A stretch of DNA of 64,000 nucleotides from Ruminimicrobiellum sp045223915 (lineage in GTDB: Bacteria > Elusimicrobiota > Endomicrobiia > Endomicrobiales > Endomicrobiaceae), in contig JBGUZU010000044.1 in NCBI GenBank assembly GCA_045223915.1, positions 62,001-126,000 on the forward strand, written 5' to 3'. The notes below the pieces were generated by a model. It did no database searches, was not told the DNA's origin, and worked only from the letters and a program-made list of their open reading frames with translations. This document shows positions 49,038 to 56,989 of this stretch, piece after piece (the stretch's first letter is position 1; each line of letters starts with the position of its first letter). Made by a program: the position numbers and the translations under genes.

Positions 49038-49805
49038 TTAGCTATTGTAGTCAGAAAAATCAAGAATACAAGGGGAACCATCTTCTCTGTAACCATAGTT
49101 GCCCCAATGAGCATCTGCCAGAATAGAATAGCCATCTTCTTCCGTATAGTTAAAAAATTTATCAGACAACTCTTCACCATATTGTTCTACACAGGCAGCA
49201 ACCCAGTCATCATCAACATTATTGGCACTTGAATAATCTTCTTTAATTCTTTTAGAGGTCTCAATAGATCGCTGAGAATTAATAATTTTTTCACAGTGGT
49301 CGTTCATTGAAGTAACAAACTCCTGTACTAAAATATACATGCCATTAACACCACCAAGAAGTTCGGTTTCAGCTACAAACTGTTCATAACCAAGTTCTTT
49401 TAATTCTTTGTAAGTAGCATATTCTTCTGCACAATAATCATTATTATTTTTTCCACCGCCGCCACAAAATTTTTCAAAAGAATATTTCCTCTCAAAATCC
49501 CATTCTTCTTCATCGCCATCATAATCATATTCATCACTACGCTGATAATCATAGTATTCATCAGAATATTCATAGCAACCATTAAAAGGAACCTTGATAG
49601 CTACTTCCCCAAGAGATTCAGCAACTATTGCCAATTTACTTACGCCAGAATAAAATTTTACAGTATGGTCAATCGCCCAGATTCTGCCTTCTATTTCGTC
49701 CATATTTACGATAAAGTCATCATCCTGTACCTTGCCAAAATTTTCAGGAAGATATTCTTCAAGAACCGCAAAAATCCTCATAGCAACATCTCTATTGTAT
49801 CTCAT
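49038..49805 (-). CDS. Protein-kinase-like fold protein, 255 residues
   Basis: Kinase landmarks: LGEVAIKVPF (strand 3 lysine), EEYATYKELKELG (helix C-like acid), ILVQEFV hinge, catalytic-loop ILADAHWGNYGY and metal site CILDFSDYN. The activation segment is very short, so it is an atypical kinase or pseudokinase. A long acidic/Tyr insert (residues 82-118) sits between strand 3 and helix C. No TAG. Confidence 0.75.
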   Translation of the reverse strand: MRYNRDVAMRIFAVLEEYLPENFGKVQDDDFIVNMDEIEGRIWAIDHTVKFYSGVSKLAIVAESLGEVAIKVPFNGCYEYSDEYYDYQRSDEYDYDGDEEEWDFERKYSFEKFCGGGGKNNNDYCAEEYATYKELKELGYEQFVAETELLGGVNGMYILVQEFVTSMNDHCEKIINSQRSIETSKRIKEDYSSANNVDDDWVAACVEQYGEELSDKFFNYTEEDGYSILADAHWGNYGYREDGSPCILDFSDYNS

Positions 49806-49844
49806 AGCTACACGACCTTCCTTATTTCTTTATTTTCTATATAT

Positions 49845-49873
49845 ATTATAACAAATTTTTATAAAAAAATCAA
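49845..49873 (-). promoter_or_regulatory. Promoter of the kinase-like gene
   Basis: -35 TTGATT (49868-49873), 17 nt, -10 TATAAT (49845-49850). Confidence 0.85.
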
Positions 49874-49907
49874 CAGACGCTCACAGAACGCCTGTTGACG
49901 ATTGTTA

Positions 49908-50270
49908 TTATACTATAAAGAAATTACCTATGTCCTTTGGAGAGCCAAAAAGCTGAAGATATGCGGTTTCCAGATTATCAGCTGTTTTAATTTTATCTTC
50001 TGGCACTATCGCAAATTTAATACAAGCCGCATCCTCTGTATAATCATAACGAACTTGATCAACACAACAGAGCAAATTCAGCTGTGCTACAATCAAGTTG
50101 CGTATGCCTTCAAAAAAATCGTTAATTTCATCTGTAAGGTAGTCAATATACTCATTAAAATTAGCAACATTCATTTTAATTGCGGGAAGAATCAGCTCCA
50201 TAGCTTCACACCAATCATTATCACCAAAAGTAATTTCAAGATAGTATCTGCCTTTATTATACATATACAT
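49908..50270 (-). CDS. Hypothetical protein, 120 residues
   Basis: Start ATG after AAGAGGG. RYYLEITFGDNDWCEAMELIL then helices with CC pair. No family recognised. Stop TAA. Confidence 0.75.
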   Translation of the reverse strand: MYMYNKGRYYLEITFGDNDWCEAMELILPAIKMNVANFNEYIDYLTDEINDFFEGIRNLIVAQLNLLCCVDQVRYDYTEDAACIKFAIVPEDKIKTADNLETAYLQLFGSPKDIGNFFIV

Positions 50271-50284
50271 CCCTCTTTCTTATT

Positions 50285-51187
50285 TTAGTTAATTTTTATC
50301 AGCTTGCATCTACTAAGATGAGTAATTTTGTCACCCATATATTCATCAAACTTCTTGATTGTGCCAGTTAAATCAACCAGATCGCCAACAGAGCACTGCT
50401 GCTGAGCAGTAGTCATCCATACAAAAACATAGTTTTCAGAAGCAAATGTGTATACATAAGTGTAGCCATAAATACCTGCAAAACCGCTTACTTTGCTTAC
50501 TTTTGCTGTAATGTTGCGGATACGAGTGCTTTCTGGGGCAGGATAAAATGTAGAAGTAGATGGGCCTTTCAGCTCAGCTATTTTCTTATTAACAACTTCC
50601 TGAGCATCTTCTCTGTAGTCTGCTCTTTTGGCAAGAGGCTTGTACTCAAAGACCTCATCAAAAGAAATCTTACAAAGGAAGTAACCTTCGGGCAGTTCAA
50701 CTTCATTTGCAAAATACCACTTCATTGCAGGGCTAAATCTTGCCCCCATTTCCTTTAACTTATCCTTGATAACAAAAGTATCATCGCCGTAGACAGAATA
50801 AGCACAGAGATCATCGCCGAAGCCCAGTTTTTTAGCAATTTCCGCCTTGTAAGTGTCAGCATTGGCAATAGCATCATCAACTCTTGCCTTTTCCTTTGCT
50901 TCTTTAGCTTCTGCTCTCTTGGCGGCAGCTTTCTGTAAGGCAGCATATTCTTTCTCGGTGTAGGCGCGGACTATTGCTGTTTCGGTGCCGCTTCCATTGC
51001 ATTTAAAACAAGTACCGTAAATGTGGAAAATACCAGTTCCGCCACAGCGGCTGCACGGAGCTATCAACTTTATGCTCAGTTTACCTTTTGAATTAAAGAA
51101 AACTTCGCCTGATACTTTGTTTCTATCGCTCTGATAAGAAGGAGCCACATAAAATTCTCTACCATCCGCAGTCTTGAATTTCTCCAT
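50285..51187 (-). CDS. DnaJ-type zinc-finger protein, 300 residues
   Basis: DnaJ-like zinc repeats CSRCGGTG and CFKCNGSG (about residues 46-68), an Ala/Lys helix, a region seen in phage/plasmid single-strand-associated proteins (VIKDKLKEMGARFSPAMKWYF), and a C-terminal OB-like part (SVGDLVDLTGTIKKF). Possibly a nucleic-acid-binding accessory protein. No TAG. Confidence 0.8.
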   Translation of the reverse strand: MEKFKTADGREFYVAPSYQSDRNKVSGEVFFNSKGKLSIKLIAPCSRCGGTGIFHIYGTCFKCNGSGTETAIVRAYTEKEYAALQKAAAKRAEAKEAKEKARVDDAIANADTYKAEIAKKLGFGDDLCAYSVYGDDTFVIKDKLKEMGARFSPAMKWYFANEVELPEGYFLCKISFDEVFEYKPLAKRADYREDAQEVVNKKIAELKGPSTSTFYPAPESTRIRNITAKVSKVSGFAGIYGYTYVYTFASENYVFVWMTTAQQQCSVGDLVDLTGTIKKFDEYMGDKITHLSRCKLIKIN

Positions 51188-51227
51188 AAAGCCACAACCT
51201 TTCTTTTGTCTTTTTTATTATGTATAT

Positions 51228-51256
51228 ATTATATCATAAAATTTTTAAAAAATCAA
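51228..51256 (-). promoter_or_regulatory. Promoter of the zinc-finger gene
   Basis: -35 TTGATT (51251-51256), 17 nt, -10 TATAAT (51228-51233). Confidence 0.85.
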
Positions 51257-51271
51257 AAATGAAATTTTTTA

Positions 51272-51301
51272 TTGGATATTTATAAAAAATTATGTTATAC
51301 T
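51272..51301 (+). promoter_or_regulatory. Promoter of the plus-strand small-gene run
   Basis: -35 TTGGAT (51272-51277), 18 nt, -10 TATACT (51296-51301). Divergent from 51228-51256. Confidence 0.65.
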
Positions 51302-51339
51302 TTATATAGAAAATAAAATAAGAGGGGGAAATACATACG

Positions 51340-51570
51340 ATGGACAAAGAAGAAAAAATTATGGCTATTGATTCAAATAGTTATTATGGAGCGGTTATTT
51401 ATATAAATCCTTAGATTTGGGATAATGGTAAAAAAATGTATCGTTTTGATATTGTAAAACAAAAGAATGGGCAAGTTATAGATACAATTGCAGTAAATTA
51501 TGAAACGTGTCCTGGTTATGCGTTAGCCTACGCAATAGATATGATAAATGAAATGAAAAGAGGGCATTAA
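51340..51570 (+). CDS. Hypothetical protein, 76 residues
   Basis: Start ATG after AGAGGGGG; one TAG (INPQIWDNG); stop TAA. First gene of the plus-strand cluster. No family recognised. Confidence 0.7.
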
Positions 51571-51576
51571 GAATAA

Positions 51577-51786
51577 ATGGAAAAAAGACAGATAAATATA
51601 ACAAGTCACTCTGGCAGTGATATATTTACATTAATTGTTCCTGAAGACAATTCCGCACGAAGTGCGGAATTGCTCTCAGGACAGTATCCAAATAGTAAAG
51701 TTATGACTTTTTATGATACAAAAACAGATGAAACCATTTATGGAATTTTAATATTAAATGATGAACAGGAGAATAAAAATGATTAA
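51577..51786 (+). CDS. Hypothetical protein, 69 residues
   Basis: MEKRQINITSHSGSDIFTLIVPEDNSA, then YGILILNDEQ. Similar layout to the 51945-52190 protein (both near 70-80 residues with YGxLI ending). Contains a TTCCGCAC/GTGCGGAA palindrome in the coding DNA. Confidence 0.65.
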   Translation: MEKRQINITSHSGSDIFTLIVPEDNSARSAELLSGQYPNSKVMTFYDTKTDETIYGILILNDEQENKND

Positions 51787-51976
51787 TATGTATTTAGTTT
51801 CTTATAAAGACAGAACTGGAATATATTGTACCTGTTGCGACAGGCCGCACGCAAGATATTTTATTAAATTAAGTGAAAGGACAAGTGCCAAACCTGTTTG
51901 TAATAAATGTATATTAAATTATTTGGCAAAAGGAGAAATAAAAGATGAATGTAAAAATAGAAAAATTAAAAGATGA
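51779..51976 (+). CDS. Small zinc-finger-like protein, 65 residues
   Basis: ATG 51779 chosen (AGGAG 6 nt upstream). CTCCDRPHARYF and PVCNKCILNYL give two Cys pairs. Overlaps the next gene. Confidence 0.7.
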   Translation: MINMYLVSYKDRTGIYCTCCDRPHARYFIKLSERTSAKPVCNKCILNYLAKGEIKDECKNRKIKR

Positions 51977-52190
51977 AATAGTCTCTGTTCCCGTCTATAT
52001 AGACCCTCCAGAAAATGGTTGGGTTATTATTTTTCCAAAAGATAAAACTGCAAAACAGGCGGCAACCGCACTGATGGATCTTGTAGAGGACGCCGTTGGC
52101 GTTATATCAATAGATTTGATTGCAGAAAAGGGAAAAATTGTTTATGGCGTTCTTATTAACTTTGGAAGAAAAGAAGAAAAGGAGGATTAA
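51945..52190 (+). CDS. Hypothetical protein, 81 residues
   Basis: Start ATG after AAAGGAG; PENGWVIIFPKDKTAKQAATALMDL. Stop TAA next to the following ribosome site. Unknown function. Confidence 0.7.
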   Translation: MNVKIEKLKDEIVSVPVYIDPPENGWVIIFPKDKTAKQAATALMDLVEDAVGVISIDLIAEKGKIVYGVLINFGRKEEKED

Positions 52191-52191
52191 A

Positions 52192-52449
52192 ATGCCAATA
52201 GTAAAATGTGGATGTAAAGAATGTAAGTTTTATGATGATAGATTTTATTGTACAAAAGATGTCATTGAATTGCAGGCGTATGGGCAATGTGCTGAAGGAA
52301 TAAAAGTAGAATTAAACAAGGCAATAGAAGAACAAAGAGCTGCAATAGCAAAGCAAAAAGTAGAGTTAGACAAGGCAATACAAGAACAAATGGCGGCTGC
52401 TGTTCCTTATTATAATTATAATACTTATTTAGGAGGAAGAAAGATATGA
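52192..52449 (+). CDS. Cys-rich/coiled-coil protein, 85 residues
   Basis: ATG 52192 after AGGAGG. N-terminal KCGCKECKFY..CTKD (possible zinc site), then heptad-like repeats with duplicated segment (ELNKAIEEQRAAIAKQKVEL, ELDKAIQEQMAA). Overlaps the next start by 4 nt. Confidence 0.75.
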   Translation: MPIVKCGCKECKFYDDRFYCTKDVIELQAYGQCAEGIKVELNKAIEEQRAAIAKQKVELDKAIQEQMAAAVPYYNYNTYLGGRKI

Positions 52450-52724
52450 TAGCTGTTATTTTAATTGCGGTATTGGTTGCCGCCATTGTTTCAGTTGGTT
52501 TTGTTACTTTCTTTTGGTTTAAAGTGAAACATGACATTGACAAAATTAACTTAAATTTTCGTAAGGACTATGAAACATATGAGAAGTATAAAGATAAACA
52601 GAAATAGTGGGAAATTGAGCAAGCCCTGTTCGATAAAATTAGAAAGGAAAGGAAGATAAAAAGTGAATAGGAAACAGCGTAGATTGATGTACAAGAAATA
52701 TCCAGCACTTAGAAGCATGATTAA
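52446..52724 (+). CDS. Single-span membrane protein with amber codons
   Basis: Membrane segment ILIAVLVAAIVSVGFVTFFWF near the start, then a charged helix. TAG codons at 52602 and 52668 and two more; with all read as Gln it ends TAA 52724, overlapping the next gene by 62 nt. A stop at TAG 52668 would give a more usual overlap with the GTG at 52663. The end is therefore uncertain. Confidence 0.6.
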
Positions 52725-52872
52725 AGAGCAGTCGAGTGAAGCGGCCTAGGGGCTGGAAACCGCATTTAAGAAGAAATGGTAGAATTTTAATGAAATTTAG
52801 TCGAAAGAAGAAATTTCGAGGAAAATATTGAGAGACCAGCTTGAATTTATAAAAAATGAAGAAAAAAACTAA
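52663..52872 (+). CDS. Small basic protein, 69 residues
   Basis: GTG start after AAAGGAAG; three TAG codons, stop TAA. KQRRLMYKKYPALRSMIKEQ. Unknown function. Confidence 0.65.
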
Positions 52873-52887
52873 TCTGGGGGCGTAAAA

Positions 52888-53232
52888 TTGGAAGAGAAGA
52901 ATGAAAAAAAATGGAGCGATCTTAAAAATGATTATTCTGCATTAGTGATGGCAAGAATTGCCAATAGTATTACACATGATTATGAAAGATTGGCTGAAGA
53001 CGTAGTAGAACAATAGAAAAAGTATGATTGTATATATTCACATGAGGAAATTGAACATTATTTAGACCAAATGGATATGGCAATTTAGTCGCTTCATGTT
53101 GCAAGATTTAGATTGTCTCATATGTTGCGAGCGGGTAGTGATACGGATTTTATATATGATATACGCCCTGAAACGGTTGTAAAAATGCGGGCCCGCATAG
53201 TGGAAGAAGATGGAGAAGAAAATGAAGAATAA
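52888..53232 (+). CDS. Hypothetical helical protein, 114 residues
   Basis: TTG start 52888 after GGGGGCG; two TAG codons; stop TAA. Helical with YSHEEIEHYLDQMDMAIQSL. Overlaps the next gene by 11 nt. Confidence 0.65.
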
Positions 53233-53386
53233 TACTTGTGCTAATTGTAAATATAATCAGGGTAAGATTTGTAAAAATAAAAAATCTTTTTATTGGTATA
53301 GAGTTATTAGTGAAGATAAGTGTTGTAAATGTTATGAGAAGATAAGTGTTGTAAATATTATGAAAAGAAAGTGGAGGAAAAAATGA
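53222..53386 (+). CDS. Small Cys-rich protein altered by tandem duplication, 54 residues
   Basis: NTCANCKYNQGKICKNKKSF..CCKCYE zinc-knuckle-like. A 26-nt unit (GAAGATAAGTGTTGTAAATG...) is repeated in tandem at about 53308-53359; as 26 is not a multiple of three, the second copy is read in another frame, giving an aberrant C terminus that ends TGA. Confidence 0.65.
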   Translation: MKNNTCANCKYNQGKICKNKKSFYWYRVISEDKCCKCYEKISVVNIMKRKWRKK

Positions 53387-53562
53387 TGATTAATACTAAT
53401 GGTAATAATCCAACATTTTTGGAAAGTATTGTATAGATTATTCCTGAATCAGGGGCATTATATTTTATTGAAATAGATAAAACATTTACTGATAAAGCAG
53501 TAGAAACGATAAGAAGAGCGTTTGAATCTGCACATGCTTATTGTGTAATAAGAAAGGTGTAA
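53383..53562 (+). CDS. Hypothetical protein, 59 residues
   Basis: Start ATG after GTGGAGG; one TAG (SIVQIIPE); stop TAA. ALYFIEIDKTFTDKAVETIR. Unknown function. Confidence 0.7.
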
Positions 53563-53565
53563 TAT

Positions 53566-53889
53566 ATGGCGGAAGATAATAAAAAATCTACTTATCCGCT
53601 TATTTTTGACGGCAAGACTTATGATGTAAAACCTGGCAATGTTGCTATTTTTACCATAAAAACAAATTAGGTAGATTTGCTGACCGCCGCGAAATAGGTG
53701 GAAAGAATAAATAAGAAATTAATGAAAAGAGGTATATTTGGTATATTTATGCCTGATTTTTTTGAATTTAATAAGTTTGCACCTTATGATGAAACATTAA
53801 AAAATATAGATGTAACAATGAGGGGTCTTGCGGAACTGCGTAAACAAGTTCAAGAGAAAAAGCAAGAATTTGAAAAAAAGGAGAGTTAA
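53566..53889 (+). CDS. Hypothetical phage protein, 107 residues
   Basis: Two TAG codons (TNQVDLLTAAKQVERI) hide the first 44 residues under the standard code. YPLIFDGKTYDVKPGNVAIFT then KRGIFGIFMPDFFEFNK. Unknown function. Confidence 0.75.
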
Positions 53890-53907
53890 CATGGGGTAAA
53901 GGAGAGA

Positions 53908-54111
53908 ATTGAGCGGGGGTTAGTATTTTTGCTAGCCATCGCCGCATGTATAGTAGTTATCTTTCTCTTTTGGTGCTTTTTTGGTATGATAAAATCTTTT
54001 TGGGTTGATATATTTACTATGATTGCAATATTAACCAATGCCGAAGAAATTGATAATATGATAGAAGAACAAATTTTTGATAGGGGGCAGTAGACCCATG
54101 AACGCCAATGA
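53908..54111 (+). CDS. Membrane protein, start uncertain
   Basis: Frame IERGLVFLLAIAACIVVIFLFW... with one membrane span. No ATG in frame: candidates are ATT 53908 (close to AAAGGAG) and TTG 53929 (GGGGG upstream). A nearby ATG 53891 is in another frame and stops at once. Ends TGA 54111 if TAG 54091 is read through, overlapping the next gene. Confidence 0.45.
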
Positions 54112-54889
54112 GCTGCTAACTGCCGCATAGTTAGGAAAGATGTTTGGGTACTCTGCGTCGAGTATAAAAACTAATTTTAAAAAAACTTTGCAGGCGATTA
54201 AGAAAAAAAATATAAATATAAAACATATATATAGAGTTAAAGCTGAAGATGGGCAAGTTTATTATTCTATTGATGAAGAAGAAAGAGCTTTAACTATTTA
54301 TTAGGAAAAAAGGGATATCCGTATAAATATAAAGAGTTTAAGTTTAAAGGAATATTAGTTTTTAATTTTTCTGGCTATTGTTGTGTCTGAGCATAATGTT
54401 TATAGAGGCACTCATTAGCAATTATTAAAGTATTTAGGAGCATAGGTAAATAAAAAGAATTGTGATTTGATTGATAAGGCTATTGTTTCTTTAAAAAAGA
54501 AGGGCTGCATTCTTGATGTTGATACTTATGACAAAGGATATTTTACTTTAATATTAAAAACCGATATACAAGAGCAATATAGTGTGCGGATTAGTATGTT
54601 AAAACAATGTAGAAAGATTGTTTAGGAAAATAATAAGCAGTTTAAGAAGTTGCCGCAATTGGTACAAGTTTGGGAAGCTATTAGAATTTGTGAATAGCAT
54701 CAACCTTTTACTTATGCGGAGTTACAAAATATGACTGGGCTATCTTATAAACAAATTAGAGATGTAAAAAAATTACTTGAAACAAATGATATTTTTATAT
54801 CTAATAGGGCAGGTAGTTATTGGAAATGTTTAGGCATGAATGTTGATTTGAATGTTTTTTATGATAATGATTTAAGTGAAGATAAATAA
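54098..54889 (+). CDS. Helix-turn-helix DNA-binding protein, candidate initiator/regulator
   Basis: 263 residues with about nine TAG codons, stop TAA. N-terminal helix-turn-helix (LTAAQLGKMFGYSASSIKTN), central winged-helix-like part (YRGTHQQLLKYLGAQV, IVSLKKKGCIL) and C-terminal helix-turn-helix (FTYAELQNMTGLSYKQIRDVKKLLE). Two or three DNA-binding modules and its place directly before palindromes and iteron-like repeats suggest a replication initiator or partition/regulatory protein. Confidence 0.75.
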
Positions 54890-54904
54890 TTAAAAATTAG
54901 ATAC

Positions 54905-54985
54905 TTCGACCGGTTTGGTAATACTTTTCTTTAAGATAATATATATTATATATATCTTAAAGAAAAATGCTCAAAGTCGGTCGAA
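54905..54985. repeat. Long imperfect palindrome 1
   Basis: Outer arms TTCGACCG/CGGTCGAA, inner arms TTTTCTTTAAGAT/ATCTTAAAGAAAA around ATAATATATATTATATAT. Its core is nearly identical to palindrome 2. Confidence 0.85.
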
Positions 54986-55048
54986 AATGTTAATTTTAGT
55001 TATTTTTGTGATAATGATTTGACAACCGTCGCCAAGAGGAGAGAAGGG

Positions 55049-55148
55049 AATTTAACATTTGCGACTGATTTTAAATGTTTTGGTTAAGATAATATATACT
55101 ATATATATCTTAACCAAAAGTTCTGAAAACAGTCGCAAATGTTAAATT
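55049..55148. repeat. Long imperfect palindrome 2
   Basis: Outer arms AATTTAACATTTGCGACTG and complement (one 19-bp arm pair), inner arms TTTTGGTTAAGAT/ATCTTAACCAAAA around a core differing from palindrome 1 by one base (55082-55115). Confidence 0.85.
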
Positions 55149-55226
55149 GATATTAAGTGGTGTAAAACGGCTGTATTATATTAAAGTATTGAAAAAGTGC
55201 TTCTTGAATTGGACGTTGGGTAATTT

Positions 55227-55253
55227 ATGGGATGGGGCTTCGCCCCATCCCAT
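55227..55253. repeat. GC-rich hairpin, 12-bp perfect arms
   Basis: ATGGGATGGGGC-TTC-GCCCCATCCCAT, in a gene-free stretch (55149-55312). No T-run follows on either strand. Confidence 0.7.
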
Positions 55254-55296
55254 GCACGTGCTTTGTCGTCTGTGGGGTGTTGAAGAGAATGTTTTA

Positions 55297-55531
55297 GGGG
55301 GTATATGTGAGAATGATGACATATCAAGATTACGAAAAAGAAAGACGTGAATTTTTGGCTTTTGTAAATAGCTTGCCGCATTGTGAAGTTTTTAATGAAA
55401 GTCAGGGGGTATCTGGGGGTGAGAAGCTGAAGTATTTTGAGGGGGTATATGAAGAGGTTGCTAAATTCCAAAAAAATTAGGGGGGTATATCTTAAAAATG
55501 GGGGTATATAAAATTTTATTAGGGGGTATAT
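55297..55531 (+). repeat. Six GGGGGTATAT direct repeats
   Basis: Copies at 55297, 55405 (GGGGGTATCT), 55441, 55481, 55500 and 55522, all in the same orientation; three of them lie inside the next gene. GGGGGTAG at 55536 continues the pattern. Confidence 0.8.
55313..55495 (+). CDS. Small protein embedded in repeats, 60 residues
   Basis: Start ATG ATG after a GGGGG repeat acting as ribosome site; one TAG near the end; stop TAA. MTYQDYEKERREFLAFVNSL. The repeat units appear as codons for G-V/G-I. Could be a genuine small gene or chance frame over repeats. Confidence 0.5.
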
Positions 55532-55534
55532 AAA

Positions 55535-55690
55535 GTGGGGGTAGCTTTTTTGCTAAGTTACGCTGGTGTAGCTATTTTTATAATGTTAGTATTGTTTGCT
55601 ATTGATTTATGGGTAATAATGATGATATTGAGTTGGATTGGAGTAAAGAAATATGAAAATTATAAAAGAAGGAAGAAGAAGAGATATTGA
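55535..55690 (+). CDS. Small membrane protein, 51 residues
   Basis: GTG start after GGGGGTATATAAA; one or two spans (YAGVAIFIMLVLFAIDLWVIMM) and a basic tail (KKYENYKRRKKKRY). Overlaps the next gene. Confidence 0.55.
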   Translation: MGVAFLLSYAGVAIFIMLVLFAIDLWVIMMILSWIGVKKYENYKRRKKKRY

Positions 55691-55844
55691 AAGAGTGTTT
55701 AGGTTTTTTTGTGATTGTGGATGTATTTGGGAAGCTAAAGAGCATGAGGTAATTGTGACTTTTGATGTTTATGATAAAAGTAAAGTAAATGCGGTTTGGG
55801 GATGTCCTTACTGTGGGAGGATTAAGAAAGGGGTAGAAATATGA
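55653..55844 (+). CDS. Zinc-ribbon protein, 63 residues
   Basis: FFCDCGCIWEAKEHEV and CPYCGRIKKG form a two-knuckle zinc ribbon. No TAG; stop TGA overlaps the next ATG. Confidence 0.75.
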   Translation: MKIIKEGRRRDIERVFRFFCDCGCIWEAKEHEVIVTFDVYDKSKVNAVWGCPYCGRIKKGVEI

Positions 55845-56080
55845 CTATTGATAATGTGGTATTTTATAATAAGGATACGAAAGAGGAAGTTTTTAGAATT
55901 GATAATGTGGAAGAGTGTGTATTTGAAGATAGGTGGGGGAATAGGCATACTGAAAGAAGGCTTTATAAGTATGTAATTGAATTGGCGGATGGGAAAAAGA
56001 TGGAAATGGATGGATATACTATTAAGCAGGGAGAAGATGAGATTATTATACACCCATGGGGAGAGGTTAAAATTTATTAA
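55841..56080 (+). CDS. Hypothetical protein, 79 residues
   Basis: Beta-rich (IDNVVFYNKDTKEEVFRIDNV, KYVIELADGKKMEM). ATG overlaps previous stop (ATGA). Stop TAA. Unknown function. Confidence 0.7.
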   Translation: MTIDNVVFYNKDTKEEVFRIDNVEECVFEDRWGNRHTERRLYKYVIELADGKKMEMDGYTIKQGEDEIIIHPWGEVKIY

Positions 56081-56093
56081 GGGTTGATATATG

Positions 56094-56339
56094 ACTGGGA
56101 TTTTTGACATATGACTAGTACTCTTGACAAGTGACTGGTGTATTTGATAAATGACTGGGGCTTTTGATATATGTCTGGAATTTTTGATAGGCTGTCTGGC
56201 GTATTTAATAAGTGTCTGATATTTTTGACATATAACTGATAATTGGACTGGTATTTTTGATATATGACTGGTATTTTTGATAAATTATCTATGGGTGAAA
56301 ATAAATTGTCTATGTGTGTAAATAAATTGTCCATTGGTG
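56094..56339 (+). repeat. Iteron-like tandem repeats (20-bp and 21-bp units)
   Basis: About nine degenerate copies of a 20-bp unit TTGAyAwrTGACTGGTATTT (56094-56279), then three copies of a 21-bp unit ATAAATTgTCTATGgGTGxAA (56280-56339). No convincing frame runs through them. Confidence 0.85.
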
Positions 56340-56413
56340 GAGGCCGGGACCAGTCTCCATCTTTCTACATTGACTATGGAAAGCGATTTACGAAACTAAT
56401 CTTATAATATAAT

Positions 56414-56452
56414 AAAAGACCCGATACCAATTAAGGTATCGGGTCTTTTTTA
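56414..56452. terminator. Bidirectional terminator between plus and minus gene blocks
   Basis: 14-15 bp stem AAAAGACCCGATACC with complement, 6-nt loop, T-run on both strands. Confidence 0.9.
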
Positions 56453-56863
56453 AAACATCCAATTTAATTCATCAAAGAACTTATTCAAAGCTGTATCATC
56501 ATCATCTTCATTAAGAATCTTTTTGAAATTAACATTAGTCTTAGCTTTGCCGTCTTTAATTGTTGAAGTGAACTGTGCAAGAAAACCGCCCATGGAGCCA
56601 AAAAGTTTTTCAGAATCACTTAATGCCTTTTCAACATCTTCTTTTGTTATCTTAGTTTCGGGGCATAGCGCAGTTAAATAACTGGTTAATGCGTTAGCCG
56701 CAAGAGCTCTACGATTATCAATTACTTTCTTAGCTTTCTCTTGCTCTTCTTTTGTGCGCCTCTCATCTTCTAGCTTTTTCTTTGCTGCATTCAGAGCTTC
56801 GTTAAAAGCTTTCACAAGATCTTCCTCAGAAGTTCCCTTTTTCATAGCGTCATAAAAATCCAT
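56450..56863 (-). CDS. Charged helical protein, 137 residues
   Basis: N-terminal coiled coil (NAAKKKLEDERRTKEEQEKAKK), then LTSYLTALCPETKITKEDVEK. Start ATG after AAAAGGAG; stop TAA. Two consensus promoters upstream. No TAG. Unknown function; abundant early protein likely. Confidence 0.8.
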   Translation of the reverse strand: MDFYDAMKKGTSEEDLVKAFNEALNAAKKKLEDERRTKEEQEKAKKVIDNRRALAANALTSYLTALCPETKITKEDVEKALSDSEKLFGSMGGFLAQFTSTIKDGKAKTNVNFKKILNEDDDDTALNKFFDELNWMF

Positions 56864-56897
56864 AGTATCAAATCTCCTTTTCTATTGTATCTATTAT

Positions 56898-56926
56898 ATT
56901 ATACCAAAAATTTTTGCGGTTGTCAA
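56898..56926 (-). promoter_or_regulatory. Consensus promoter of the 56.9 kb gene
   Basis: -35 TTGACA (56921-56926), 17 nt, -10 TATAAT (56898-56903). Confidence 0.9.
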
Positions 56927-56957
56927 GTCTGCGCATCCTAAAAAAGTCTTTTTTTAA

Positions 56958-56986
56958 ATTATAACAAAAATTTTTTAAAAAGTCAA
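56958..56986 (-). promoter_or_regulatory. Second tandem promoter
   Basis: -35 TTGACT (56981-56986), 17 nt, -10 TATAAT (56958-56963). Confidence 0.8.
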
Positions 56987-56989
56987 TAG

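Noticed and set aside
55147..55350. 67-codon plus frame with TTG start
   Set aside because: Runs through a perfect 12-bp hairpin and a repeat; no ribosome site.
55808..56334. Minus-strand frames over the tandem repeats
   Set aside because: Frames arise from repeat periodicity and oppose supported plus genes.
55297..56339. CRISPR array
   Set aside because: Units are adjacent or irregularly spaced without unique spacers; no cas genes.
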